DNA of 64,000 nucleotides from Collinsella sp. AF33-16 (GTDB lineage Bacteria; Actinomycetota; Coriobacteriia; Coriobacteriales; Coriobacteriaceae), in NCBI RefSeq assembly GCF_003475325.1, contig NZ_QRQC01000001.1:124001-188000 (forward strand). The letters are read 5' to 3'. Positions 1-7,729 of the stretch are shown here, one piece after another. The position numbers and the translations under genes are program-made. Numbering within the stretch: position 1 is the stretch's first letter; every line of letters starts with the position of its first letter. Under the pieces are notes generated by a model. That model did not search any database. It was not told the origin of the DNA and saw only the letters and a program-made list of their open reading frames with translations.

Positions 1-128
1 CGAAGCCACTTGACCTGATTTCCTGCTCTGGAACGCCTTTCAGATGGAGCGCCCAGCGCGTCGCCGACGGCAAGCCCATAGATGCAGTTGCGTAGTGTTG
101 TTTTCGGTCTGTCTTTCGTGGGAAACAC
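1..128 (-). CDS. ADP-ribosylglycohydrolase family protein (N-terminal fragment)
   Basis: Only the first ~40 codons are inside the window; the gene runs off the left edge. The minus-strand frame reads ...LRNCIYGLAVGDALGAP..., the N-terminal GxAxGDALG signature of the ADP-ribosylglycohydrolase (DraG/ARH) fold, in which the Asp helps bind the dinuclear Mg centre. The family removes ADP-ribose from proteins or small molecules in the cytosol. The start is uncertain: a GTG at 128 is the only standard start in frame, but an AGAGGTG motif lies about six bases ahead of an ACG at 119, so an atypical start or a sequence error is possible. It lies downstream of the HicB-like gene on the same strand, separated by a hairpin. 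Confidence 0.7.
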   Translation of the reverse strand, partial: MFPTKDRPKTTLRNCIYGLAVGDALGAPSERRSRAGNQVKWL

Positions 129-179
129 CTCTTGTACTTTGGATTGAGGATGCGCGGCAACCTGCGGTAGTGTGTCTAG

Positions 180-212
180 CTCAATTCGGGACGCGGTGAG
201 TCCCGAATTGAG
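180..212 (-). terminator. Perfect 13-bp inverted repeat downstream of the HicB-like gene
   Basis: CTCAATTCGGGAC (180-192) and its exact complement (200-212) flank a 7-nt loop. It lies 48 bp past the stop of the HicB-like gene and 50 bp before the ADP-ribosylglycohydrolase gene. No long T tract follows on either strand, so it may instead be an operator or RNA hairpin. Confidence 0.5.
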
Positions 213-260
213 AGAGTTTGTCAGCTAATCTGACAAATGAAAAACCGCAACGCTATTGCT

Positions 261-713
261 TTATACAACAATAGGGACCTCTTTCGGGCACCCTGCCTTT
301 GATGAGTCGGCGAGTCGTGCCTCGAGGGAGGCTTTGGACACCATGCGCTTGGTGCCATCCTTCCATGAATCCAGCAGTCCTAAATTTAGCAGTTGTGACA
401 CCCGTGCTGAGCTAACACCGAGCATACGCGCGGCATCCACTGCGGTGACGGCGGGAATGTCGCCGAGTTCGCGGCTGACGGCTACGGCGATAATCTTGCC
501 GCCGTATTGTTGCTCATGTCCGAAGTCTTGCGCGGGAAGTTCAATGCCACCCATAAGGTGATCGTCGACCATACATGCAAGATAATCAGTGGCGCTTTCG
601 ACAGCGTCGTTTAGGTCGGAGCCAAGCGTTCCTCCTACGCCCGGCGAGCCACATGGCACGGCATCGACAACGCCATCTGAATCAAAGAACTCGAATTCCC
701 ATACGTAAACCAG
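261..713 (-). CDS. HicB-like antitoxin/regulator with C-terminal HTH
   Basis: About 150 residues if started at the CTG at 713, which has AGGAGG six bases upstream; the first in-frame GTG (659) would remove conserved N-terminal sequence. The N-terminal half (VYVWEFEFF...DLNDAVESATDYL) resembles the HicB partial RNase-H-like fold. The C-terminal part (VTAVDAARMLGVSSARVSQL...) is a MerR/excisionase-type helix-turn-helix. HicB proteins neutralise HicA RNases and repress their own operon. No HicA-sized gene is seen on either side, so this is probably a solitary regulator. Family assignment is from sequence appearance only. Confidence 0.65.
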   Translation of the reverse strand: MVYVWEFEFFDSDGVVDAVPCGSPGVGGTLGSDLNDAVESATDYLACMVDDHLMGGIELPAQDFGHEQQYGGKIIAVAVSRELGDIPAVTAVDAARMLGVSSARVSQLLNLGLLDSWKDGTKRMVSKASLEARLADSSKAGCPKEVPIVV

Positions 714-914
714 GTAAGACCTCCTCTAATGGCGAATAATACGAGGCGTGCTCCTAGAATATTCCGGTCGCATCGATGCAGCTGAGCATGCCTATCTTAA
801 AGCCTCGCGCGGACACGAATTGCTGTGCTGTCTGGCACCTTCGCATGGGAGCCTTGCGGTGACTAAAATGTGGCCATAGAGGCAGTTTTAGCGAACCCCG
901 CGGGAGTGACACGC

Positions 915-1184
915 ATGGATAACAACACTTTGCTGTTCCAGGACAAAGGTTCGGGTAGGTTTAAAGACGTTAAGGTCTACCCCAACCGTATTGAGGTGCT
1001 CAAGAAGGGCGCTTTTGGTGGCAAGCACACCGAAATTGTCTATCTTAAGGACATTACGGGCGTCAATAGAATCAAAGGCCGCGATGTTTTTCTGCGTAAC
1101 AGGCTGTTGACTGCTTGCGTCTTTAGCCTGAGCAGCCGTGCGAAGGCCCAGGAGTTTGTTAACGCGCTGAACATGGTGATGTAG
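915..1184 (+). CDS. Small PH-like (DUF4429-type) protein
   Basis: 89 residues from ATG 915, preceded by GGGAG at suitable distance; a GTG at 870 in the same frame would add 15 residues but has weaker spacing. The sequence (YPNRIEVLKKGAFGGKHTEI, then IVYLKDITGV and a FSLSSRAKAQEFV helix) has the strand-turn-strand pattern and closing helix of bacterial pleckstrin-homology-like domains. No signal peptide or membrane segment is seen. It faces the PI-PLC-like gene tail to tail. Function unknown. Confidence 0.6.
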   Translation: MDNNTLLFQDKGSGRFKDVKVYPNRIEVLKKGAFGGKHTEIVYLKDITGVNRIKGRDVFLRNRLLTACVFSLSSRAKAQEFVNALNMVM

Positions 1185-1208
1185 CCTATGGCGGCGTTTG
1201 GGCCAAGG

Positions 1209-1248
1209 TAAAAATCGGGGGCACAGAACGGTATTCTGCGCCCCGATT
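1209..1248 (-). terminator. Terminator of the PI-PLC-like gene
   Basis: Stem AATCGGGG/CCCCGATT with an inner CAGAA/TTCTG stem. On the minus strand it is followed by five Ts, as expected for an intrinsic terminator. It may also stop the convergent PH-like gene. Confidence 0.75.
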
Positions 1249-1277
1249 GAGTTGATGCGCCCAAAAAACTGGCTTGC

Positions 1278-3770
1278 CTATTCGTTAACGTCCTCGGTAG
1301 TGTCGCGGTCATTGGCAAGCAGTGCTGTGCCGGCGACCGTTGTCGCCACGGCGGCGGCAGCGAGCCCGGCGGCAACGCCAGAGCTGTCGCCCGTGTCGGC
1401 GAGCTTTCCGCCCGAGCTCTTGCCCTGGTCGCTCTTGTTGCCGCCGCCGTTCTTGTCGGCGCCGCCTGCGTTGGAACCCGTGCCGCTGCCGGTGCCGCCT
1501 GCACTGCTCGAGGCCGCTACGGTAAAGCTTGCTGCTCCATCGCTGGCGAGCGTGTAGTTCTGTGCTGCGTCGCCCAAAAGGCCTTTCGCGCGCACCCAGT
1601 ACGTCCCTGCGGCAAATGTTTCGCCCTCGGCCATTGCCGTGCCCGGAGCGCCGTTCGCGTCGTGCACAAACTCGAGCTGGGCCGTGCAGGCATCGGTTTC
1701 GAGCTTGCCGTCGAGCAGCGCCGTGATCTTGGCGCGCACGTCCTCGCCGGCCTTAAGGCCTTCGAGCCCCTCAAAGTGGGGTGTCAGCGCGCGTGGATCG
1801 ATATCGATGGGCACGGAGCCCCGCAGCTCCGTAACGGTCTCGTTGCCCAAGGCGTCGACATCCACATATTCGATGGCAAACGCATGGCCCGAAGCCGCCA
1901 CGTTGAGTACGTTGCTGCTGTCGACAAGGCGGAAATGGCCCTCGCCAACGGTCTTGCCATCCTGGAGCGAGGCATCGCTCAGCGAGTCGCCGTACGTCAT
2001 GCGCATGCGGCTCGGGAGGTAGTACGAAGCTGTCTGCTTGTGCTGTGTATCGTAATCGTAATTGCGCTGGTAGATGCTCCGGGCCAGCGCCGCATCAACA
2101 AAGTCGGATGCGATGATGCCAATGTGCTTGAGGTAATCTGACTTTGTTTCCTCGTTGTCGCTGGGGTTGATGTACGGGCTCTTGTACAGATGCTCGTTGA
2201 CTACTCGTGCCGAGGTAAAAGGATTGCCTCCGTGCGACAAGCCCGTGCAGCTGGTGTAGTTGATAGACCAGCAACGCTCCTGGACTTGCACCTTGGCCCC
2301 GTCATCGTCCACGACGTCCACCTTGTTGCGCGTGCGCCCGGTCGTTTCCTTCAGCGCATTATCGACCCAGCTGAGCTTGTCGGTTCCCGTGAGTTTGTAC
2401 TTGTCCTGGGCGTATACCTTGGTGCAATAGGGCTCTTTGTCGCCTGTTTCCCCCGCGGCTTCAAAGCCCCGCGCGTCTTGGACGAGACACATAGTGGCGC
2501 TGTCGGAGTGAGCCTTGATCTTGTCATCCCATTCGGTAAGGTCGAGGCCCCACGTGTGGCCGCTTACACTGTTGCCGGCGAGCCTAAATCGACGCAGCAG
2601 AACGATCTTTCCGCGCACCTCGTGTAGCGTGGGGATTCGGCTCGACGTATAGAACAGTTTGGGGTTGTCGTCCAAAACCTTGGCGAAAGCCGTCGTAACA
2701 CTTTCGTCGGTAGCCTCGTCGTTGCCTCGTGATACAAGCATGATGAGCGCTTCTGTCGGGTTTTCGTTCAAAAACGTTTTGAAGTAGCCTATGACATCGG
2801 AAAGATGCATAAAGTACGCGTCTTTTTTGAGCAGGTAGTAATCCCCGTGGTCGATACCGGGGTCGTCGCCCTTTCCGAGCCGGATATCAAAATAGCGAAT
2901 GCCTTCGAGCAACTGCGTGGGAATGTAATCCTGCTGGCATTTTACTTGCGAGGATTGGGGCTCAGTGTCGTTGTCCACGCTGCAGGTGCCCGAATCGTGC
3001 GTACCCGGGATGCTCAGCTCGTCGAGGAACTTGTTGTCGTCGACGTATTTCATCCAACATGGCCCATCGACGTAGCTGCTGTACGTGATCCAGTCGAGGC
3101 TGCTAACCGTGGCATCGTTCTTTTTCATGTCGTAACCGATAAGTTCGAGCTTCCACGGAATGCTCTTACTCTTATGGCAGATCTTATTGTTGTCCTGGTC
3201 TTCGCCGTTCGATTCTATTGCCAGGTACTTAATGTCTTTTTTCTCGGTTTCTTTCTCGACCGTGCGGTCTCGGATGATATAGGTTCCGTTTGATTGACGC
3301 TCGAACGCAAAAGCGCGGCTGGGCTTGTTGTCATACTCGCCGCCCCATACGTGGATGACCTTTCCATCTTTGTCAGAGTCGTCGTCGACCGACCAAATGC
3401 TGTAGCCCGTCTTTTTATGCTCTTCGAAATTGAGCAAGGTGCGGATAGCATACCAGTTTGTATCGTCATTCTTGGTCGTTACGTTCTCAAGGATGAGCTT
3501 GCTGGACGTGCCGTCGTTAAACAGGTGGCAGACGTTGCCGCGAACGTTGCCGTCTTGGTTGACGCTCGCGGTGCGAAAAAAGCCCGCGGGGCGAAGGCGA
3601 ATGACGAAATTACCGAGGTGCTCCGCCGGTTTGGGCGTGTCGTCTGCAAATGCCGCTCGCAGGGGAATGCCCGGTGCCGCGGTTTCTGGCAGGCTTGCAA
3701 GCGGCGACAGTGCCGCAAGACCTAAGCCCAGCGTAAACGCTCGGCGACTGATGGCATGATGTTCGGCCAT
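1278..3770 (-). CDS. Cell-wall-anchored PI-PLC X-domain protein
   Basis: 830 residues. The N-terminus has a Tat-type signal (SRRAFTLGLGLAALS, residues 8-22) ending near AFA-DD (40-44). Residues ~45-245 form a beta-rich, possibly ricin-like domain. Residues ~250-420 form a phosphatidylinositol-specific phospholipase C X domain: IPGTHDSG (H258), FDIRL (D295, R297) and DHG (H308) match the two catalytic histidines and the Asp/Arg pair of bacterial PI-PLCs. Residues ~640-760 look like Ig-type or spacer repeats. The C-terminus has a Gly/Ser/Lys linker, LADTG (790-794), a hydrophobic segment and an acidic tail, the layout of a sortase substrate. It probably cleaves phosphoinositides or GPI-like glycolipids at the surface, though substrate is inferred. 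It is monocistronic. Confidence 0.82.
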   Translation of the reverse strand: MAEHHAISRRAFTLGLGLAALSPLASLPETAAPGIPLRAAFADDTPKPAEHLGNFVIRLRPAGFFRTASVNQDGNVRGNVCHLFNDGTSSKLILENVTTKNDDTNWYAIRTLLNFEEHKKTGYSIWSVDDDSDKDGKVIHVWGGEYDNKPSRAFAFERQSNGTYIIRDRTVEKETEKKDIKYLAIESNGEDQDNNKICHKSKSIPWKLELIGYDMKKNDATVSSLDWITYSSYVDGPCWMKYVDDNKFLDELSIPGTHDSGTCSVDNDTEPQSSQVKCQQDYIPTQLLEGIRYFDIRLGKGDDPGIDHGDYYLLKKDAYFMHLSDVIGYFKTFLNENPTEALIMLVSRGNDEATDESVTTAFAKVLDDNPKLFYTSSRIPTLHEVRGKIVLLRRFRLAGNSVSGHTWGLDLTEWDDKIKAHSDSATMCLVQDARGFEAAGETGDKEPYCTKVYAQDKYKLTGTDKLSWVDNALKETTGRTRNKVDVVDDDGAKVQVQERCWSINYTSCTGLSHGGNPFTSARVVNEHLYKSPYINPSDNEETKSDYLKHIGIIASDFVDAALARSIYQRNYDYDTQHKQTASYYLPSRMRMTYGDSLSDASLQDGKTVGEGHFRLVDSSNVLNVAASGHAFAIEYVDVDALGNETVTELRGSVPIDIDPRALTPHFEGLEGLKAGEDVRAKITALLDGKLETDACTAQLEFVHDANGAPGTAMAEGETFAAGTYWVRAKGLLGDAAQNYTLASDGAASFTVAASSSAGGTGSGTGSNAGGADKNGGGNKSDQGKSSGGKLADTGDSSGVAAGLAAAAVATTVAGTALLANDRDTTEDVNE

Positions 3771-3973
3771 GACTCCTCCATTCGCAGGGTGCGGTTATGC
3801 GATAGTTTTGGTCACTATACTGCCCAGATGTTTAAAGATGCTGGTTTAATTGTCTGCGCGGCGCAATAAATCGGTGGGCGGACGTGTTGGGGTGTTTGTC
3901 GTTTTCGTACTGTTGCCACATTTGGGGCGGTTCCGGCGTCCGGCATCCTCGCGTTCGTCGGCTACAGGCATAA

Positions 3974-4003
3974 GAAAGGGAGGGTCGGTTTACCGGCCCT
4001 CCC
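3974..4003 (-). terminator. Terminator after the first lipoprotein gene
   Basis: GGGAGGG/CCCTCCC stem (3978-3984 with 3997-4003) with an inner CGGT/ACCG stem; minus-strand reading ends in TTTCTT. The rest of the 3771-4075 gap shows no gene. Confidence 0.65.
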
Positions 4004-4075
4004 TGGGTACGAAGCGCTGGGGTACCGTCGCTTGTTTGCACTGCGACCGTGTTTCCCGTTGCGCTCGCCAGTCGC

Positions 4076-4669
4076 TTAGCGCTTGATCTCGATATCGTCG
4101 AGCTTGACGTCCATGGCCTCGGTCTTGGCCTCGGCGATGTCGTCGGCAAATTCCAGAGACTTCATCATGGTCTCGACGGCGTCCTTGTGCTCCTCGACGT
4201 TGTCGATACGCACATACACACTGCCGCCGTCAACGTCGGTGAAGTATTCGGTCGTTACGCCGCCCGAGTGTGTATAGGAAGCGTTGCGCCAAGTCTTGCC
4301 GTTGTACTTGACGGGGTCATTCTCGGTCCACTCAAAGCTGGCATTCCACTTTGCCTCGTAGTCGAACAGCTCGTCGGCGTTCTTGTCAGGATCGAAGACG
4401 GGGATGAAGCGATCGCTGGCGTGCTCGCTCTCGGTGAACTTAAACTGGGCCCTGTCGGCAGTGTCGCCTGCGACGTCGGTGATCTCGACGCCCTCGGGGA
4501 CCTCGACCTTAAACCAAATGAAGTCGGTCCTCATATCCACGGCTGGCTTTTCTGCTCCGCCGCCACCGCCACTGCCGGTAGCGCCGCCGCTGCCACCGCA
4601 GCCCACCAGGGCAACCGCGGCAAAGAGACTGATGCAGAGGGTGAGAATCGCAAAGGCCTTCTTTTTCAT
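4076..4669 (-). CDS. Lipoprotein, paralogue of the downstream-numbered neighbour at 4909
   Basis: 197 residues. It has a lipoprotein signal peptide: MKKK, a hydrophobic core and lipobox LVGC with the modified cysteine at residue 24. A Gly/Ser-rich tether follows, then one folded domain of about 150 residues starting FIWFKVEVPEGVEI. AGGAGG lies eight bases before the ATG. The mature domain aligns throughout with the 4909 gene (FIWFKVE.PEGV, FTE/FPE, W.....YT/TYEDN.G.TT...FTDV..GS.YV.I.N), so the two are tandem duplicates. No catalytic motif is visible. Function unknown; probably a membrane-anchored extracellular protein. Confidence 0.8.
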   Translation of the reverse strand: MKKKAFAILTLCISLFAAVALVGCGGSGGATGSGGGGGAEKPAVDMRTDFIWFKVEVPEGVEITDVAGDTADRAQFKFTESEHASDRFIPVFDPDKNADELFDYEAKWNASFEWTENDPVKYNGKTWRNASYTHSGGVTTEYFTDVDGGSVYVRIDNVEEHKDAVETMMKSLEFADDIAEAKTEAMDVKLDDIEIKR

Positions 4670-4742
4670 GGTCGTGTCCTCCTCGATCTGTAACCGCCCA
4701 TGGATTACCTGCCTTTACTGTACGCGTGGACGGCTCGCTAGG

Positions 4743-4760
4743 GTGGGCCATGTGTCCCAT
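4743..4760. repeat. 18-bp repeat, copy 1 (upstream of lipoprotein gene 4076)
   Basis: GTGGGCCATGTGTCCCAT, identical to 5707-5724. It lies about 75 bp before the start of the first lipoprotein gene and is a candidate shared control site for the two paralogues. Confidence 0.6.
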
Positions 4761-4806
4761 TCTGAGGGCTGGAATTGCGCCGACAAGTGGCAATATGCGC
4801 GGGTCC

Positions 4807-4840
4807 AAAAGAGGGGAGGGCCGATGCTGTCGGCCCCCCC
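4807..4840 (-). terminator. Terminator after the second lipoprotein gene
   Basis: GGGAGGGCCGA pairs with TCGGCCCCCC; read on the minus strand the stem is followed by CTCTTTT. Confidence 0.65.
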
Positions 4841-4908
4841 GGGTTGGGCGCCCGTTGTTTTAATGGGCGCATGCGCGCTGGTGCGCGTAGGCGCGTGCGG
4901 GTGTCCCG

Positions 4909-5508
4909 TTACTTGATCTCGATGCTCGAAATCTCGACTTCGCGTGCCTCGGAAACTGCCTCTGCCATGTCATCGGGGAACTCGATGGAGTTGAGGAGCG
5001 CCTCGGCTTCTTTCTTGTGCTGGTCGAAGTTCGAGATGAGGACGTAGGCGCTTCCCGGCTCAACGTCGGTAAAGAGGAGGGTTGTGATGCCACTGTTGTC
5101 CTCGTACGTTCCGACGAGCCACGTCCTGCCGTTATACTCGACGGACCCGCCATCCTTCCACTGGAACGTATCCCCCTTCTTTTCCGCCTGGTCGGCGTGG
5201 GATTCCTCGGCAGTCAGCGCTTTTTTCCAAACGGGGATAAAACGATCGGCCGAGGCGTTCTCGTCTTCGGGGAAGGTGAGCTGGACCCTGCCGGCATTCT
5301 TGCCGGCGGAGTCGCTTACGCCGACGCCCTCGGGCATCTCGACCTTAAACCAGATAAAGTCGGTCTTCTTGGCGACGGGGGTCTTTTCCTTGCTCTCGCT
5401 CTTGGAGGCGCTGCTGCCGCCCGATGCGCTCCCGCCGCAGCCGACAAGGGCATATGCGGCAAAGAGGGCGATGCAAAGGGAAAGGATCGATAGGGTCTTT
5501 TTCTTCAT
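4909..5508 (-). CDS. Lipoprotein, paralogue of gene 4076
   Basis: 199 residues from the ATG at 5508, which has AAGGAGG eight bases upstream; a longer frame to 5580 lacks a ribosome site. Signal peptide with lipobox LVGC (Cys24), Ser/Lys-rich tether (SASKSESKEKTP), then the same FIWFKVEMPEGV domain as its neighbour. The two genes are separated by a terminator, so they are separate units sharing an upstream 18-bp repeat. Function unknown. Confidence 0.8.
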   Translation of the reverse strand: MKKKTLSILSLCIALFAAYALVGCGGSASGGSSASKSESKEKTPVAKKTDFIWFKVEMPEGVGVSDSAGKNAGRVQLTFPEDENASADRFIPVWKKALTAEESHADQAEKKGDTFQWKDGGSVEYNGRTWLVGTYEDNSGITTLLFTDVEPGSAYVLISNFDQHKKEAEALLNSIEFPDDMAEAVSEAREVEISSIEIK

Positions 5509-5885
5509 GGTGGCGTCCTCCTTGTCTGCCAGGGACATCGTGTGCCGCGGATCGCTGGGGCGGCGGTTGCGCGTGCACATGATGACTTTGTTTGCTGTGC
5601 GGTGATTCCTCCATTCGTCGTCCGGTGCCGTGATGAGCGTTGCCCCAACATGGGGCTCTTTACCTATATGTATGCCCTAGTTGCCGCTGCCCGGGAGTCT
5701 CGAAACGTGGGCCATGTGTCCCATGTTTGCGTTGGCATGGCCTATCGTTCGTCATAGAAATCCGCGATGGCCAGGTGTGCTGACGCCCATGTGCTTATGG
5801 GCTAGACTTAGCACCATTACGTGTTCGATGCGGTTGGTCGGCGGTTGCCGCCTGACCGATGTATATGTCTTGAAGGTGCGTGCGT
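5509..5885. other. Divergent intergenic region
   Basis: 377 bp between the second lipoprotein gene (minus) and fchA (plus). It contains the second copy of the 18-bp repeat at 5707-5724. No convincing gene: the frames found here lack ribosome sites and compositional support. Confidence 0.5.
5707..5724. repeat. 18-bp repeat, copy 2 (upstream of lipoprotein gene 4909)
   Basis: Identical to 4743-4760. It lies about 200 bp before the lipoprotein start. Its ends (TGGG...CCCA) are partly palindromic, as in protein-binding sites. Confidence 0.6.
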
Positions 5886-6518
5886 ATGATCCAAGAGATG
5901 ATGGATAAAACCTGTCGAGAGTTTGCCGAGGCACTTGCCGCACGCGAGCCGGTTCCCGGCGGTGGCAGCGCGAGCGCCTTTGTGGGCGCGCTGGGCGCCT
6001 CGCTGTGCGGAATGGTTGCCCGCTACGGTGCGACCAATCCCGCGCTTGCTGATCGTGCGGATGACCTGACGCGTGCGTTTGCCCATGCTGATGAGCTGGC
6101 CCAGGAGCTTGTCGAGTTGGTTACCGAGGACGTTCGTGCCTATGGGCAGGTGTCCGCGGCATACGGTATTCCGCGTGACGATCCGGCTCGAGCGACCGCG
6201 ATTCAGGATGCGCTGCATGTGGCCGCTATGCCGCCGTATCGCATTATGGATGCCTGCGGGCGTGCGCTGGCGCTGCTCGAGGACATGGCCGACAAGGGTT
6301 CGCGTCAGCTGCTGTCCGATGTGGCGTGCGGCGCCGTGTTCTGCCGTTCCGCTATGCAGGGCGCGAGCTTGACGCTCTTTGCCAACACCACGTCTATGAA
6401 GGACCGGGCGCGCGCCGAGGAGCTCGAGACCGCGTGCGATGAGCTGCTGGACACGTGGTTGCCGCGCGCCGATGCGCTGGCGCGCCGCGCCGCCGACGCT
6501 GCAAGGAAGAGGGGATAG
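5886..6518 (+). CDS. fchA: Methenyltetrahydrofolate cyclohydrolase / cyclodeaminase-family protein
   Basis: 210 residues, the size of a stand-alone cyclodeaminase-fold protein. The family interconverts 5,10-methenyl-THF and 10-formyl-THF or deaminates formimino-THF. Diagnostic features are the N-terminal helix (CREFAEALAAREPVPGGGSA), the PGGGSASAFVGALGASL folate-site loop and an all-helical body. The ATG at 5886 is preferred over a GTG at 5880 because GAAGG then sits nine bases away. Its stop is two bases from folD, so the pair is an operon for C1-folate interconversion. Confidence 0.85.
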   Translation: MIQEMMDKTCREFAEALAAREPVPGGGSASAFVGALGASLCGMVARYGATNPALADRADDLTRAFAHADELAQELVELVTEDVRAYGQVSAAYGIPRDDPARATAIQDALHVAAMPPYRIMDACGRALALLEDMADKGSRQLLSDVACGAVFCRSAMQGASLTLFANTTSMKDRARAEELETACDELLDTWLPRADALARRAADAARKRG

Positions 6519-6520
6519 CC

Positions 6521-7375
6521 ATGGCTGAACTGCTGAAGGGCGCTCCCGTCGCCCGCGCGCTGACTGAGGAACTTGCTGCTCGCTGCGCAGCCCTGCGCGA
6601 GCGAGGCGTTGTTCCGACGTTGGCTATCGTGCGTGTGGGTGAACGCGAGGACGACCTATCCTACGAGCGCGGTGCGCTCAAGCGCTGCGAGAAGGTTGGC
6701 ATTGAAGCTCGCCGCGTTTTGCTTCCCGCCGATGTTTCTCAGGTCGAGCTGTTGGCGGCCATCGAGGACATCAATGCCGACCCCGCTGTTCATGGCTGCC
6801 TGATGTTCCGCCCGCTGCCCGCCGGCCTTGATGAGGATGCGGTTGCCGCAGCGCTCGATCCTGCCAAGGACGTTGACTCCATGACGCCGGCTTCGCTGCT
6901 CACCGCGCTTTCGGGGCGCGGCGAGGGTTTTGCCCCCTGCACAGCCGAAGCCGTGCTTGCTTTGCTGGATCATTACGGCGTTGAGCTGGATGGAGCTAAG
7001 GTTGCTGTGGTCGGGCGCTCGCTGGTGATCGGGCGTCCCGTAGCCGCTATGCTTACGGCGCGCAATGCGACTGTGACGACGTGCCATACGCATACGCGCG
7101 ACCTTGCTGCCGAGTGCCGTGCTGCCGACATTGTGGTTGCCGCCGTTGGACGCGCGCGTACGATTGGCGTGGATGCCGTTCGCGAGGACCAGACGATCAT
7201 CGATGTTGGCATTAATTGGGACGAGGCCGCTGGCAAGCTGGTGGGTGACGTCGATTCTGATGCTGCGGAGCCGGTCGTTAACGCCATCACGCCCGTGCCG
7301 GGCGGCGTGGGCGCTGTGACGACGGCGATCCTCGCCAAACACGTGATCGAAGCGGCCGAGCGTGCATCGAAATAG
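6521..7375 (+). CDS. folD: Bifunctional methylene-THF dehydrogenase / methenyl-THF cyclohydrolase
   Basis: 284 residues, typical FolD length. It oxidises 5,10-methylene-THF with NADP and hydrolyses the product to 10-formyl-THF. Visible motifs are the catalytic-lysine region (SYERGALKRCEKVGI), the substrate loop FRPLPAGLDE, the Rossmann segment VVGRSLVIGRPVAAML and the C-terminal PVPGGVGAVTTAIL. AAGAGGGG precedes the ATG. Translation is likely coupled to fchA. The overlap of its cyclohydrolase activity with fchA suggests one is favoured in the reverse or formimino direction. Confidence 0.93.
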   Translation: MAELLKGAPVARALTEELAARCAALRERGVVPTLAIVRVGEREDDLSYERGALKRCEKVGIEARRVLLPADVSQVELLAAIEDINADPAVHGCLMFRPLPAGLDEDAVAAALDPAKDVDSMTPASLLTALSGRGEGFAPCTAEAVLALLDHYGVELDGAKVAVVGRSLVIGRPVAAMLTARNATVTTCHTHTRDLAAECRAADIVVAAVGRARTIGVDAVREDQTIIDVGINWDEAAGKLVGDVDSDAAEPVVNAITPVPGGVGAVTTAILAKHVIEAAERASK

Positions 7376-7408
7376 GCGTTTTGGGCTGTTTGAGGGGTTA
7401 GTTCTATA

Positions 7409-7647
7409 CCCCGTGGACAAAAAATGCCAAATATGAGTACTGTTGCCAAGATAGTCACATATATTTTAGGTCAAATAGGCTCTCTAACGATATTTATTAT
7501 CGATAGAGAGCCTATTTTATTGGACCTATGAGGAATTACATCATCTAATTTTTGAACAAATGTAGGCTTTCGACACCCATGCGTAGCAAAATTGCTGTTA
7601 CTAAATTGGTGACAGTACTCATATTTGGCATATTTTGACCACAGGGG
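7409..7647. mobile_element. MITE-like element with ~40-bp terminal inverted repeats
   Basis: The left end (7409-7447) and the complement of the right end (7608-7647) match at about 35 of 40 positions, including a perfect 20-base core ATGCCAAATATGAGTACTGT. The AT-rich interior carries its own 12-bp hairpin (ATAGGCTCTCTA at 7475-7486 with 7504-7515). There is no transposase and the frames inside are spurious. It fills the gap between folD and the C69 peptidase; the inner hairpin could end folD transcripts. Mobility is inferred from structure only, and no clear target duplication was found. Confidence 0.65.
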
Positions 7648-7729
7648 TTGCCAGCGCCGCGGTTTCGCCCTTTCTGCGCCGAAGCGATACACTGTTATCG
7701 TTTGATTTCTTCGCTCAAGGAGGATGCGC

